Of a stretch of 64,000 nt of DNA, positions 39,959 to 48,342 are shown piece after piece (position 1 is the stretch's first letter; each line of letters starts with the position of its first letter). The stretch spans positions 57,526 through 121,525 of the forward strand of contig JACJJM010000009.1 in NCBI GenBank assembly GCA_016900015.1, given 5' to 3'. Below the pieces are notes generated by a model, which did not search any database, was not told where the DNA came from, and was given only the letters and a program-made list of their open reading frames with translations. The DNA comes from Phocaeicola coprophilus. GTDB taxonomy: Bacteria; Bacteroidota; Bacteroidia; Bacteroidales; Bacteroidaceae. A program made the position numbers and the translations under genes.

Positions 39959-42742
39959 TTAAAGTTTGTAGCGGAGGCCGATCAGGTAAGTCTGTCCGTA
40001 GCGTTCGCGGCTGATGAGGGTGTGCCCGTGCTGTCCCTGCTGGTAGGGCATGTCAGCGTTGATGGCGTCGGCCAGTTTGATGTATTCCTCCATGCGTGTG
40101 TTGAAAAGGTTGTTCACTTTTGCATACACGGTGAAGTGCTTGCCGAAGCTCTTCTCCACGGAGATGTCGCCCTGGACGAAGCCTTTTTGCCAGATGTCGT
40201 TGTCCAGGAACTGCGACACGGAGGAGATGCGGTCGCCCGTGTAGGAAAGGGCAAACTGTGCGTTCAGTCCGTTGCGTGTGCCCTTGTAGAACAAGGAGAG
40301 GTTGGCGATGTGGGCCGACTGTCCGAAGAGGGGACGTTTCTGCTTGGCGGTTATTTGCTCGCCGTCGACCCATCCGGTCTTCTCGGTCTTGATGGACGAG
40401 TGGGTGTATGTGTAGTTTGCTTTCACGCCGAAGCAACGGAAGTATTTGATGACGTCCAGTTCCAGGCCCACGTTGTGCGCCGTGCCGAAGTTGCCCGGCA
40501 TGTAGAACAGGTCTTGAGAGGATTCACCCTCCGGACGTTGCAGGGCATATTCGATAGGGTCCTGGATGCGTTTGTAGAACACACCGCACATCAACTGTTC
40601 CGTTGGAGACGGGAACCACTCGTAGCGCAGGTCCACGTTGTCAATGGTCGCGTGCTTCAGGTTGGGGTTGCCCTTCTCCGTGTAGTCTTCGTTGACAATG
40701 GTGTAGGGCACCATCTCGAAGTAGCTTGGGCGGTTGATGGAGCGGAAGTAAGACAGCCGCAGGTGTTGCTCTTTCGTAAGGTTGTACTTGAAGTGCAGGC
40801 TCGGCAACCAGTCAGTGTAGACGGAGCTTCCGTCGGGGACGCGCAGCGACTCGATGGGGCTTTGGTATTTCAGGGCATAGCCTTGGTCCGTGTGTTCCAT
40901 GCGGACACCTCCCACCACCTGCCAACGCTTGCCTTGCAGGTCAAACTGCACATAGGCCGCTCCGATGTTTTCGTGGGCGTCGTAGGTCAGGGCGTTGCTG
41001 GCCGAGCCTTGCGGGTTGTACACGTCCAGCGGGATGTTGGAGAAGTCCGTGAAATCCACGCCGTAGACCAGTACGTTGGGTGTCCCCTCCCGATTGGTGA
41101 ACCAGTATTCGTTGTTGAAGTTCGAGCGCTTCTTGTTGCGGTACATGCCTCCTGCGCTCAGCTCCAGTTTCCGGTGATGCTCCAGCTTCATGCGGTAGCT
41201 CACATTGAGGTAGCCGGAATAGTCCTTGTCGTCGCTGTGTTCCCAGCGGCGGGAGATGGAGGGACTGTTGCCGAAGGTGATTTCCTGTGGTTGCAGCACG
41301 CCGTCCACAGTGTTCCGGCTCATGCTGATTTGTGCGTTGTCCGGCGTCTCGCCCTTGGCGCGCGAGTAGGAGGCAGTCCAGTCGACATGCCAGTGCTTGT
41401 CAATGCGGTGGTCGCCTTGCAGCGAGGTGTTGAAAATGGTCTGATTCTTGTAGCGCATGCGGAAAGTTTCGCTTCCAATCAGGTTGTCCGGGTCATACCC
41501 GCGGGAGAAACCGGCGACATGCTCGTTGCGGTATTGACTGTTCTGCAGATTGACGAACACATTGGTAAACTCCAGCGAGTGGTGTTTATTGAACTGATAG
41601 TCCAGTTTCCCCAGCACGCCGCTGCGCATCTGGTGTTCGGCAAAAGTGCGTTCTTTCATGTCGCTGATCATGCCCACGGGAGCGGTGCGCGGCGCAGCTG
41701 TGCTGAGTTTCACCCCGCTGTTGCCACGATGGTCGGATTGGAAGCTTCCGGACAGGAGCACTCCCAACTTGTCGTCGAAGAAGCGGTTGCCCACTGTCAG
41801 TCCCGCGTTGATGTTGGGGACGAACGAACGGTGCTTCAGGGAAAGGTTGCTCGTGGAAAATTCACTCATCTGGGCATGATAATCGGAGTCGCTTCCATGC
41901 TTTTCGAAGGGAGTCCGTTTGTCGATGTCGCCCGTGTCGAATCCGATGAAGTCATGGTCTAGGAAGCGTTGGCTGTAGCCTCCTGCGACGTTGGCCGAGA
42001 GCATGAAGCGCGAAGGTGCGTCTTTCATTACCATGTTTACTGTGCCGCCTACGGCATCACCCTCCATCGAAGGAAGCAGGGCCTTAGTGACATCCAGGCG
42101 GTCGAGCATGTCGGCAGGGAAGATGTCGAGTGGAATGTAACGGTTCTTGTTGTCCGGGCTGGGAATTTTGATGCCGTTCACCAATGTGTAGTTATACCGT
42201 TTGTCCATGCCGCGCAGGATGGCATATTGTGCATCGCCGTTGCTGCTACGCTCCATGCTGACGCCCGACACGCGTTGCAACACGTTGGCCACGGTGATGT
42301 CAGGTGAAAGTTCGATGGCGCGGGCACTCACGCTGTTGACCAGCGTGGGAGACTGCATCTCAAACAAGCGGGCGCTCGATTCGGAAGCGCGGTTCCTGCG
42401 GCCCACCACTTCCACCTCGTGCATTATCTCTGCTGAGGGCTTTAGCTTGATGGTCAGCTCATTTGCCCCTTCCCGTTTGGCTTTTGTTAACTCTTTCACT
42501 GTTTTGCCGTAGCCGACATACGAGCACACCAGCTTCAGATGGTCCACCTTTCCGTCATAGCGAATCAGGAAACTGCCGTCAAGCCCTGTGACGGCGCCGA
42601 TGCCGGTACCTTCCAGCATGACCGTGGCTCCGATCAGCGGTTCTCCGTTTCCGGCATCCACCACTTTGCCTTTGACATTCTCAGCCATGCCCATCAGGCA
42701 ATGGCAAGAAAGCACGGCAGCCAATGTTACAATCTTATTCAT
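39959..42742 (-). CDS. TonB-dependent outer-membrane receptor
   Basis: This 927-aa receptor has a signal peptide (about 1-20) and a carboxypeptidase-regulatory-like domain (about 22-105: VKGKVVDAGNGEPLIGATVM). The plug (about 125-245) has VTVANVLQRVSGVSMERSSN-type text and DGNTV-like MEGDAVGGTVNMVMKD, and the barrel ends YGQTYLIGLRYKL. It lacks the SusC-specific box and no SusD follows, so it resembles ordinary TonB receptors. With the phosphatase and beta-helix genes behind it and a Pho-box-like promoter, import of a phosphate ester or released phosphate is inferred. Confidence 0.93.
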   Translation of the reverse strand: MNKIVTLAAVLSCHCLMGMAENVKGKVVDAGNGEPLIGATVMLEGTGIGAVTGLDGSFLIRYDGKVDHLKLVCSYVGYGKTVKELTKAKREGANELTIKLKPSAEIMHEVEVVGRRNRASESSARLFEMQSPTLVNSVSARAIELSPDITVANVLQRVSGVSMERSSNGDAQYAILRGMDKRYNYTLVNGIKIPSPDNKNRYIPLDIFPADMLDRLDVTKALLPSMEGDAVGGTVNMVMKDAPSRFMLSANVAGGYSQRFLDHDFIGFDTGDIDKRTPFEKHGSDSDYHAQMSEFSTSNLSLKHRSFVPNINAGLTVGNRFFDDKLGVLLSGSFQSDHRGNSGVKLSTAAPRTAPVGMISDMKERTFAEHQMRSGVLGKLDYQFNKHHSLEFTNVFVNLQNSQYRNEHVAGFSRGYDPDNLIGSETFRMRYKNQTIFNTSLQGDHRIDKHWHVDWTASYSRAKGETPDNAQISMSRNTVDGVLQPQEITFGNSPSISRRWEHSDDKDYSGYLNVSYRMKLEHHRKLELSAGGMYRNKKRSNFNNEYWFTNREGTPNVLVYGVDFTDFSNIPLDVYNPQGSASNALTYDAHENIGAAYVQFDLQGKRWQVVGGVRMEHTDQGYALKYQSPIESLRVPDGSSVYTDWLPSLHFKYNLTKEQHLRLSYFRSINRPSYFEMVPYTIVNEDYTEKGNPNLKHATIDNVDLRYEWFPSPTEQLMCGVFYKRIQDPIEYALQRPEGESSQDLFYMPGNFGTAHNVGLELDVIKYFRCFGVKANYTYTHSSIKTEKTGWVDGEQITAKQKRPLFGQSAHIANLSLFYKGTRNGLNAQFALSYTGDRISSVSQFLDNDIWQKGFVQGDISVEKSFGKHFTVYAKVNNLFNTRMEEYIKLADAINADMPYQQGQHGHTLISRERYGQTYLIGLRYKL

Positions 42743-42771
42743 CTTTTCTCAGTTTTTAGCTTTTGACAATG

Positions 42772-42828
42772 CAAAAGTCCCAAGCCAAAATTACATTGTC
42801 ATTACCCACTAATAACAAACGCATTACA
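42772..42828 (-). promoter_or_regulatory. Pho-box-like array and promoter of the TonB receptor operon
   Basis: On the minus strand, TGTAAT (828-823), TGTTAT (817-812), GGTAAT (806-801) and TGTAAT (795-790; all in 42 kb) repeat every 11 bp. Ten bases then lead to GACTTTTG (779-772), a -7-like box 29 bp before the ATG. Repeat pitch, sequence and spacing to the -7 box are the same as upstream of the metallophosphoesterase at 30515. Confidence 0.62.
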
Positions 42829-42930
42829 CAAAGTAAACGTCATAGGATTGACACTGAAAGCCCAAAATGTCTTCAAAATCTCTCCAAAATCAGGCGGGGA
42901 GTTCTGTTGTGTGCTTCCTTCACCGCAAGC

Positions 42931-42969
42931 AAAAGTGCCTCATGGTTGTCTGATGAAACCATGAGGCAC
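42931..42969 (-). terminator. Terminator after pdxB
   Basis: A perfect 13-bp stem GTGCCTCATGGTT/AACCATGAGGCAC is preceded by AAAA on the plus strand, i.e. followed by TTTT in the direction of pdxB. Confidence 0.85.
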
Positions 42970-43022
42970 CGGGGATATAGTCTTGTTCTTTTTTCCTACA
43001 GGTGGAGAGGGTGGCAGAATGC

Positions 43023-44066
43023 CTATATAATAATTATGGTATAAGCATCGGCTTCGCGCCGATAGTGATAGTCGCCGCGTTGTGCTTCAAATCCGGCGGG
43101 GTCGGCTTTCAAGCGAAGACTGTCAGTCAGGGGATTGTAGATTTGCAACAGGGCGTCGGCCTCGGTTGCGGCATGAATCACCGGATGTTCGGGTGCAGGA
43201 GGTTCGATGCGGAAGTCTTCGGGCAGGCCGAAGAAGCGGCAGTAGGCTTGCAGGGCCATGCGGGTGGCGTTGGCCTTGCCGTCGCCTGAGTAACCGGCGA
43301 TGTGTGGAGTGCCAATGAACACTCGTTCCAGCAGGGAGCGGTTCACTTTGGGCTCGTTTTCCCAAACGTCGAGCACGGCGTCGGCCACCCGGTTGTGTTT
43401 CAAGGCATCGAGTAGAGCCTCGTTGTCAACTACCTCTCCACGCGAAGTGTTGAGGATGTAAGGACACCGGGGCAGGGAGGAGAAGAATGCGTTGTCGGCC
43501 AAATGCCAGGTGGGGTGCGCTCCCGTGTGTGTGAGCGGGGTGTGGAAGGTAATAACGTCACACGTACGTGCGATTTCTTCCAGCGTGCAGAAGTCCGCGT
43601 CGCCTTCCCGTTCGGCACGGGGCGGGTCGCACAGACGTACGTTCATGCCCAGCCTGCGGCCCACGCGTGCCACGCGGCTTCCCACGTGTCCCACGCCCAC
43701 CACGCCCAGGCGGGCTTCTTGCAGGCGCAACCCGCGGTCACGCTCCAGCAGCAGGAGGGCGGAGTGTACATACTGTTCCACGCCGCCGGAGTTGCAGCCG
43801 GGGGCGTTGGCCCATGTGATGCCGGCCCGGCGGCAGTAGTCCGTGTCGATGTGGTCAAAGCCGATGGTGGCCGTGGCGATGAAGCGCACCCGGCTGCCTT
43901 CCAGCAGCCTGCGGTCGCAACGGGTGCGGGTGCGCACGATTAGGGCGTCGGCGTCGCGCACCAGCCGGGAATCAAACTCGCCGCCTTCGGCATATACCAC
44001 TTCGTCGGCAAGCCGCTCGATGATGCCTTTTATATAAGGTATTTTCGTGTCTACGATTACTTTCAT
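43023..44066 (-). CDS. pdxB: Erythronate-4-phosphate dehydrogenase
   Basis: From the ATG at 44066 (MKVIVDTKIPYIKG) the protein has 347 aa, normal for PdxB; an in-frame ATG at 44093 lies inside the promoter region. It is a D-2-hydroxyacid dehydrogenase of pyridoxal-phosphate synthesis. Typical PdxB text is TATIGFDHIDTDYC followed by ANAPGCNSGGVEQYV. The NAD-binding loop is VGVGHVGSRVA and the catalytic His lies in IGTPHIAGYS. A C-terminal dimerisation region follows. It has its own promoter and a strong terminator. Confidence 0.95.
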   Translation of the reverse strand: MKVIVDTKIPYIKGIIERLADEVVYAEGGEFDSRLVRDADALIVRTRTRCDRRLLEGSRVRFIATATIGFDHIDTDYCRRAGITWANAPGCNSGGVEQYVHSALLLLERDRGLRLQEARLGVVGVGHVGSRVARVGRRLGMNVRLCDPPRAEREGDADFCTLEEIARTCDVITFHTPLTHTGAHPTWHLADNAFFSSLPRCPYILNTSRGEVVDNEALLDALKHNRVADAVLDVWENEPKVNRSLLERVFIGTPHIAGYSGDGKANATRMALQAYCRFFGLPEDFRIEPPAPEHPVIHAATEADALLQIYNPLTDSLRLKADPAGFEAQRGDYHYRREADAYTIIII

Positions 44067-44090
44067 GCGAATAATATGTTTTAAGCGCCG

Positions 44091-44098
44091 CAAAGTTA
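44091..44098 (-). promoter_or_regulatory. -7 promoter box for pdxB
   Basis: The minus strand reads TAACTTTG, 24 bp upstream of the pdxB ATG at 44066. Confidence 0.6.
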
Positions 44099-44151
44099 GG
44101 CACTTTTTTTACTTTTATTTAATCTTGTATTGCAAGTTCAACAAGAATATC

Positions 44152-44159
44152 TATTTTTG
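44152..44159 (+). promoter_or_regulatory. -7 promoter box for the LPS-type gene cluster
   Basis: TATTTTTG lies 30 bp before the DUF4254 gene. A TTG at 44130-44132, 19 bp upstream, fits a -33 element. Confidence 0.6.
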
Positions 44160-44189
44160 TGACCGAAACGCAGAAATATATTATTAGCT

Positions 44190-44795
44190 ATGACATTCAC
44201 CGAATTAAGCAACCCGATATTTGTCCGGTCGATAGACGACTATCATAAGACTGACAACGTGGACACCCCCATTCATAATCCCTACGAGCTGAAGAGCATC
44301 GAGTATTATCTCTATCTGAAGAATTGGATAGACACCGTGCAGTGGCATCTGGAGGACATCATACGTGATCCGAACATCGACCCTGTGGAGGCCTTGGCCC
44401 TGAAGCGCCGCATCGACAAGAGCAATCAGGACCGCACGGACCTGGTGGAGCTTATTGACAGCTATTTCCTGGATAAATACAAAGATGTGGAGGTGCAGGC
44501 CGATGCCACCATCAACACCGAAAGCCCCGCGTGGGCTGTCGACCGCTTGTCCATCCTGGCTTTGAAGATTTATCACATGCGCCAGGAGACGGAGCGTGCT
44601 GACGTGAGCGAAGAGCATCGTGCCCAATGCGCCCGCAAGTTGGATGTGCTGCTGGAGCAGCAGAAAGACTTGTCTGCGGCCATCGACCAGTTACTGGCCG
44701 ACATCGAGGCCGGACGCAAATACATGAAGGTGTACAAGCAAATGAAGATGTACAACGACCCGGCCTTGAATCCGGTGTTGTACGGCAAGAAATGA
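44190..44795 (+). CDS. DUF4254 protein
   Basis: This 201-aa, highly charged helical protein has no signal peptide. Features include NPYELKSIEYYLYLKNWIDT, the histidine of VQWHLEDIIRDP, SPAWAVDRLSILALKIYHM and a C-terminal stretch KYMKVYKQMKMYNDPALNP. This pattern matches the DUF4254 family, found next to glycosyltransferase family 9 genes in Bacteroidetes. Its activity is not known to me. It is first in a five-gene run with sugar-transfer, kinase and acyltransferase genes, so a role in lipopolysaccharide assembly is inferred. Confidence 0.8.
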   Translation: MTFTELSNPIFVRSIDDYHKTDNVDTPIHNPYELKSIEYYLYLKNWIDTVQWHLEDIIRDPNIDPVEALALKRRIDKSNQDRTDLVELIDSYFLDKYKDVEVQADATINTESPAWAVDRLSILALKIYHMRQETERADVSEEHRAQCARKLDVLLEQQKDLSAAIDQLLADIEAGRKYMKVYKQMKMYNDPALNPVLYGKK

Positions 44796-44861
44796 GGAAG
44801 CAGAGGGAGTGTCGCGTGGACTGGTTGTGGCACGTCCTTTGACAAACTATTAAATAACGAT

Positions 44862-45902
44862 TTGAAACATCTGCTCATCATACGCTTTTCAGCCCTTGGT
44901 GACGTGGCGATGACCATCCCCGTGGTCTATGCCTGTGCCTGCCAGCATCCGGAGGTGAACTTCACGGTGCTGAGCCGGGAGTTTGTGCGTCCGCTTTTCG
45001 GACAAATGCCTCCCAATGTCCACTTCATGGGTGCTGACTTGAAGGGAAAGCATAAAGGAATCGTAGGGCTGGAGCAACTGTTTGACGAACTGCATCCCAT
45101 GGGATTCGACGCCGTGGCCGACCTGCACGACGTCCTCCGCAGCAAATACCTGCGTATGCGTTTTCGACTGGCCGGCGTGAAGACGGCCCGCATCGACAAG
45201 GGACGGCGTGAGAAGAAAGCACTGACAAGCGTGGCGCGGAAGAAGCTCGTCCCGCTGAAGAGTTCCTTTGAGCGTTATGCCGACGTGTTCCGTTCGCTCG
45301 GTTTGGAAGTGACGCCCCGTTTTACGTCTGTCTTCGGATCAGGAAACGGCGACTTGCAGGCTGTCCGCCAGGTGGTGGACGTGGAGAAAGGGACAGACAA
45401 GTGGATAGGAATAGCTCCCTTTGCAGCCCACAAGGGCAAGGTCTATCCTCTCCGTCTAATGGAGCAAGTGGTGGCGGCCTTGTCTGCGGTCGACAGCTAC
45501 CGGATATTTCTGTTCGGTGCCGGTGAAAGCGAACGCGGCACGCTGGAAAATTGGGAACAACAATACAAAAACGTCCATTCGCTGGCTGGAAAACTGCGGA
45601 TGGATGGTGAACTAATCATAATGAGCCACCTCGATGTCATGCTGTCGATGGACTCTGCAAATATGCACTTGGCTTCGCTCGTGGGCACACCTGTGCTCTC
45701 CGTGTGGGGAGCCACACATCCGTATGCCGGTTTCATGGGCTGGGGGCAATCTCTCTCACGTGCCATCCAGCTCGACCTCTCCTGCCGGCCGTGTTCCATC
45801 TATGGCGACCGTTCCTGCATGCGCGGCGATTATGCTTGCCTCGCGCTCATCCGGCCGGATACCATCGTGGAGCGAATCAAACAACTAATCGACAAACCGT
45901 AA
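44862..45902 (+). CDS. Family 9 glycosyltransferase (heptosyltransferase-like)
   Basis: The protein has 346 aa and starts at a TTG codon at 44862 (MKHLLIIRFSALGDVAMTIP), which is the canonical N-terminus of GT9 enzymes. No ATG fits as well. The donor-binding C-terminal half shows WIGIAPFAAHKGKVYP and the diagnostic MDSANMHLASLVGTPVLSVWGATHP. GT9 enzymes add heptose or related sugars to the LPS inner core. The next gene encodes a WaaP-like kinase, 6 bp downstream, supporting a core-assembly operon. Confidence 0.9.
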   Translation: MKHLLIIRFSALGDVAMTIPVVYACACQHPEVNFTVLSREFVRPLFGQMPPNVHFMGADLKGKHKGIVGLEQLFDELHPMGFDAVADLHDVLRSKYLRMRFRLAGVKTARIDKGRREKKALTSVARKKLVPLKSSFERYADVFRSLGLEVTPRFTSVFGSGNGDLQAVRQVVDVEKGTDKWIGIAPFAAHKGKVYPLRLMEQVVAALSAVDSYRIFLFGAGESERGTLENWEQQYKNVHSLAGKLRMDGELIIMSHLDVMLSMDSANMHLASLVGTPVLSVWGATHPYAGFMGWGQSLSRAIQLDLSCRPCSIYGDRSCMRGDYACLALIRPDTIVERIKQLIDKP

Positions 45903-45908
45903 AAAGAA

Positions 45909-46667
45909 ATGAGAGTTATCATTCATCCTGACTACTGCAACTTGACAGATTTTATCAACCAGCTACCTGCAACTTTCGACCAGCATGGCGAATTGCTGTA
46001 TCAAGGGCGCAACACTGTGAAGCGTTACGACGTCGACGGCTTGCAGGTCGTTGTGAAACGATATAAACACCCGAATATCTACCAACGCATCGCATACACA
46101 TTCTTTAAAAGCTCGAAGACCGAGCGGGCCTACAAATATGCTGCCTTGTTGCGCAGCATGGGAGTCGACTCGCCCCATGAAGTGGCTTATATCGAGGCCA
46201 ATCGCCACGGGCTGTTCACGACGGGATTCTTCATCTCGCTCAACTGTGACTATCCTCCGACGAGCATTCCGCTCTCAGCCGACGATTTCGACCGCCCGCT
46301 GGCTGACGCGCTTGCCCGGTTTCTGGTCGAGCTGCATGAGAAGGGCATTCTGCATGGCGACTTAAACCTGACCAACATCCTCTATCACACGGACGAGTCC
46401 GGACAGTATCAGTTCACGCTCATCGACACCAACCGTACCGTGTTCAAGCGTCCTACGCCGGATGAATGTCTGGACAACATGAAACGCCTCACTCACAAGC
46501 GCGATTTGTTGTTCTACATCATTTCCCTGTATGCCCGTCTGCGTGGTTGGGATGCGGACGAATGCATACAAAAGGAAATCTATCATCTGGAGCGTTTCGA
46601 GAAAAAGGAGCGGCTCAAGTTTAAGTTGCAAGACTTTTTTGGCATTCATCATCCCCGGCGGTCTTAA
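45909..46667 (+). CDS. Kdo/WaaP-type lipopolysaccharide kinase
   Basis: This 252-aa protein has a eukaryotic-kinase-like fold. It contains VVVKRYKHPN with the ATP-contacting lysine, a catalytic loop LHGDLNLTNILYH (His-Gly-Asp with the downstream Asn) and the metal-binding Asp in FTLIDTNRT. These features are shared by KdkA/WaaP kinases that phosphorylate Kdo or heptose in LPS. It lies between a GT9 glycosyltransferase and an acyltransferase in an apparent operon. Confidence 0.85.
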   Translation: MRVIIHPDYCNLTDFINQLPATFDQHGELLYQGRNTVKRYDVDGLQVVVKRYKHPNIYQRIAYTFFKSSKTERAYKYAALLRSMGVDSPHEVAYIEANRHGLFTTGFFISLNCDYPPTSIPLSADDFDRPLADALARFLVELHEKGILHGDLNLTNILYHTDESGQYQFTLIDTNRTVFKRPTPDECLDNMKRLTHKRDLLFYIISLYARLRGWDADECIQKEIYHLERFEKKERLKFKLQDFFGIHHPRRS

Positions 46668-46678
46668 AAGAAACACTT

Positions 46679-47590
46679 ATGAACATACTCTATCACTTAG
46701 CTTTCGCATTCTGGTATGCCTGTTCGCTCCTCCCGTTGCGCTTCCTGTACGTGGTCTCCGACATGCTCTACTATCCGCTCTACTACGTGGTGCGCTATCG
46801 TCGTCGGGTGGTGCGCAAGAACTTGACAGAATCATTCCCGGAAAAGACAACTGCGGAAATCATACGCATCGAGAAGCAGTTTTATGCATTCTTTTGTGAC
46901 TATGTGGTGGAGACGCTCAAACAATTTTCCATGTCGGAGAAGCAGATGCGCCGCCGCATGACTTTCAGCGGCACCGATGACATTATCCGTGACATGGAAC
47001 GGGAAGACAAGCACTTCACGTTCATTTATCTGGGCCATTATTGCAACTGGGAGTGGATAGCTTCCATGCCCTATTGGTTTCCCGAGAAGACTCTATGCGG
47101 GCAAATCTATCACCCGCTCTACAACAAGGCTTTCGACCGTCTGTTTCTGAAGCTGCGTAGTCAGTACGGAGCGATATGTATCCCTATGAAGGAGACGCTG
47201 CGCAAGATTATCGAGATGCGCCGTCAAGGGGAACAGGTCGTCATCGGGTTTATCTCCGACCAAGCTCCCAAGTGGAACAGCATACACCATTTTACTCCTT
47301 TCCTCCACCATGAGACTCCGGTCTTCATCGGCACGGAGAAAATCGGGCGTAAGATGGATGCCGTCATCTATTTTGCAGAAGTCACTCGTCCCCGCAGGGG
47401 GTATTACCACTGTCATCTCTACCGTATGGTGGACGACATTGGTGCTGTCTCGGAATACGAAGTGACGGACATCTACATGCAACATCTGGAACAAATGATA
47501 CGCCGTGAACCACAATTCTGGCTTTGGTCACACAACCGCTGGAAACGCACCAAAGCGGAATGGGAACGGCGCATGCAACAGAAAGCCTGA
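46679..47590 (+). CDS. Lauroyl/lipid A-type acyltransferase (LpxL/HtrB family)
   Basis: This 303-aa membrane-associated acyltransferase has an N-terminal anchor (YHLAFAFWYACSLLPLRFLY). The conserved catalytic motif is GHYCNWEW (His-x4-Glu), and the core contains IGFISDQAPKWNSIHHFTPF. It would add a secondary acyl chain to lipid A or a related lipid at the cytoplasmic face of the inner membrane. It lies 11 bp after the kinase gene. Confidence 0.9.
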   Translation: MNILYHLAFAFWYACSLLPLRFLYVVSDMLYYPLYYVVRYRRRVVRKNLTESFPEKTTAEIIRIEKQFYAFFCDYVVETLKQFSMSEKQMRRRMTFSGTDDIIRDMEREDKHFTFIYLGHYCNWEWIASMPYWFPEKTLCGQIYHPLYNKAFDRLFLKLRSQYGAICIPMKETLRKIIEMRRQGEQVVIGFISDQAPKWNSIHHFTPFLHHETPVFIGTEKIGRKMDAVIYFAEVTRPRRGYYHCHLYRMVDDIGAVSEYEVTDIYMQHLEQMIRREPQFWLWSHNRWKRTKAEWERRMQQKA

Positions 47591-47598
47591 CTCCAACC

Positions 47599-48333
47599 AT
47601 GCACACTGACATCTTGAAAAAAGATAAAGACCCGATGGGAGCTGCCATCGCTGATTTTCACCGACTGGGGAAAGCCGGTCGGTTACGCTTGTTTTCTTCC
47701 CAGTTTGACGAGGACGAAATGCCCGTGAAAGAACTTTTCCGGACGTTCGGACAAATGCCGGCTTTGGAGCGGACGGCTTTGCGTCTGGCTTCGGGACGGA
47801 TTCTGGATGTCGGCGCGGGCAGTGGCTGCCATTCGCTGGCATTGCAGGACATGGGCAAGGAGGTATGTGCCATCGACATTTCACCGCTCTCGGTGGAAGT
47901 GATGCGCGAACGGGGCGTGCGCGACGCACGCTTGGCCAATCTGTTCCAACCGGGCTTCGCCGAACGCTTTGACACCGTCCTGATGTTGATGAACGGGTCG
48001 GGCATCATCGGGCGCATAGAAAATATGCCGGCTTTCTTTGACCGCATGAAACAGCTCCTGAAGCCGGGAGGCTCCGTCTTGATGGACTCAAGCGATTTGA
48101 GCTATTTGTTTGAAGAGGAAGACGGTTCTATCTCCATCGACCTGGCAGACGACTATTACGGCCAAGTGGATTTTTACATGCGATACAAAGACATCCTGGG
48201 CGATTCGTTCGACTGGCTTTACGTCGATTTCGACACCCTTTCGCTCTATGCCTCCTCATGCGGCTTTCGCGCCGAGCTTGTCGAGGAGGGAGAACACTTC
48301 AATTATTTGGCCCGGCTGAGCCTGGCTTTCTGA
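47599..48333 (+). CDS. Class I SAM-dependent methyltransferase
   Basis: The protein has 244 aa from the ATG at 47599, 8 bp after the acyltransferase stop. A longer frame from 47524 would overlap that gene by 67 bp and is not favoured. Motif I is ILDVGAGSGCHSLAL, followed by VCAIDISPLSVEVMRERG (acidic end of strand 2) and FDTVLMLMNGSGIIG. It uses S-adenosylmethionine; the substrate is unknown. Its position at the end of the LPS-type operon hints at a surface-lipid or glycan substrate, but this is inference. Confidence 0.85.
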   Translation: MHTDILKKDKDPMGAAIADFHRLGKAGRLRLFSSQFDEDEMPVKELFRTFGQMPALERTALRLASGRILDVGAGSGCHSLALQDMGKEVCAIDISPLSVEVMRERGVRDARLANLFQPGFAERFDTVLMLMNGSGIIGRIENMPAFFDRMKQLLKPGGSVLMDSSDLSYLFEEEDGSISIDLADDYYGQVDFYMRYKDILGDSFDWLYVDFDTLSLYASSCGFRAELVEEGEHFNYLARLSLAF

Positions 48334-48342
48334 CACACATCC

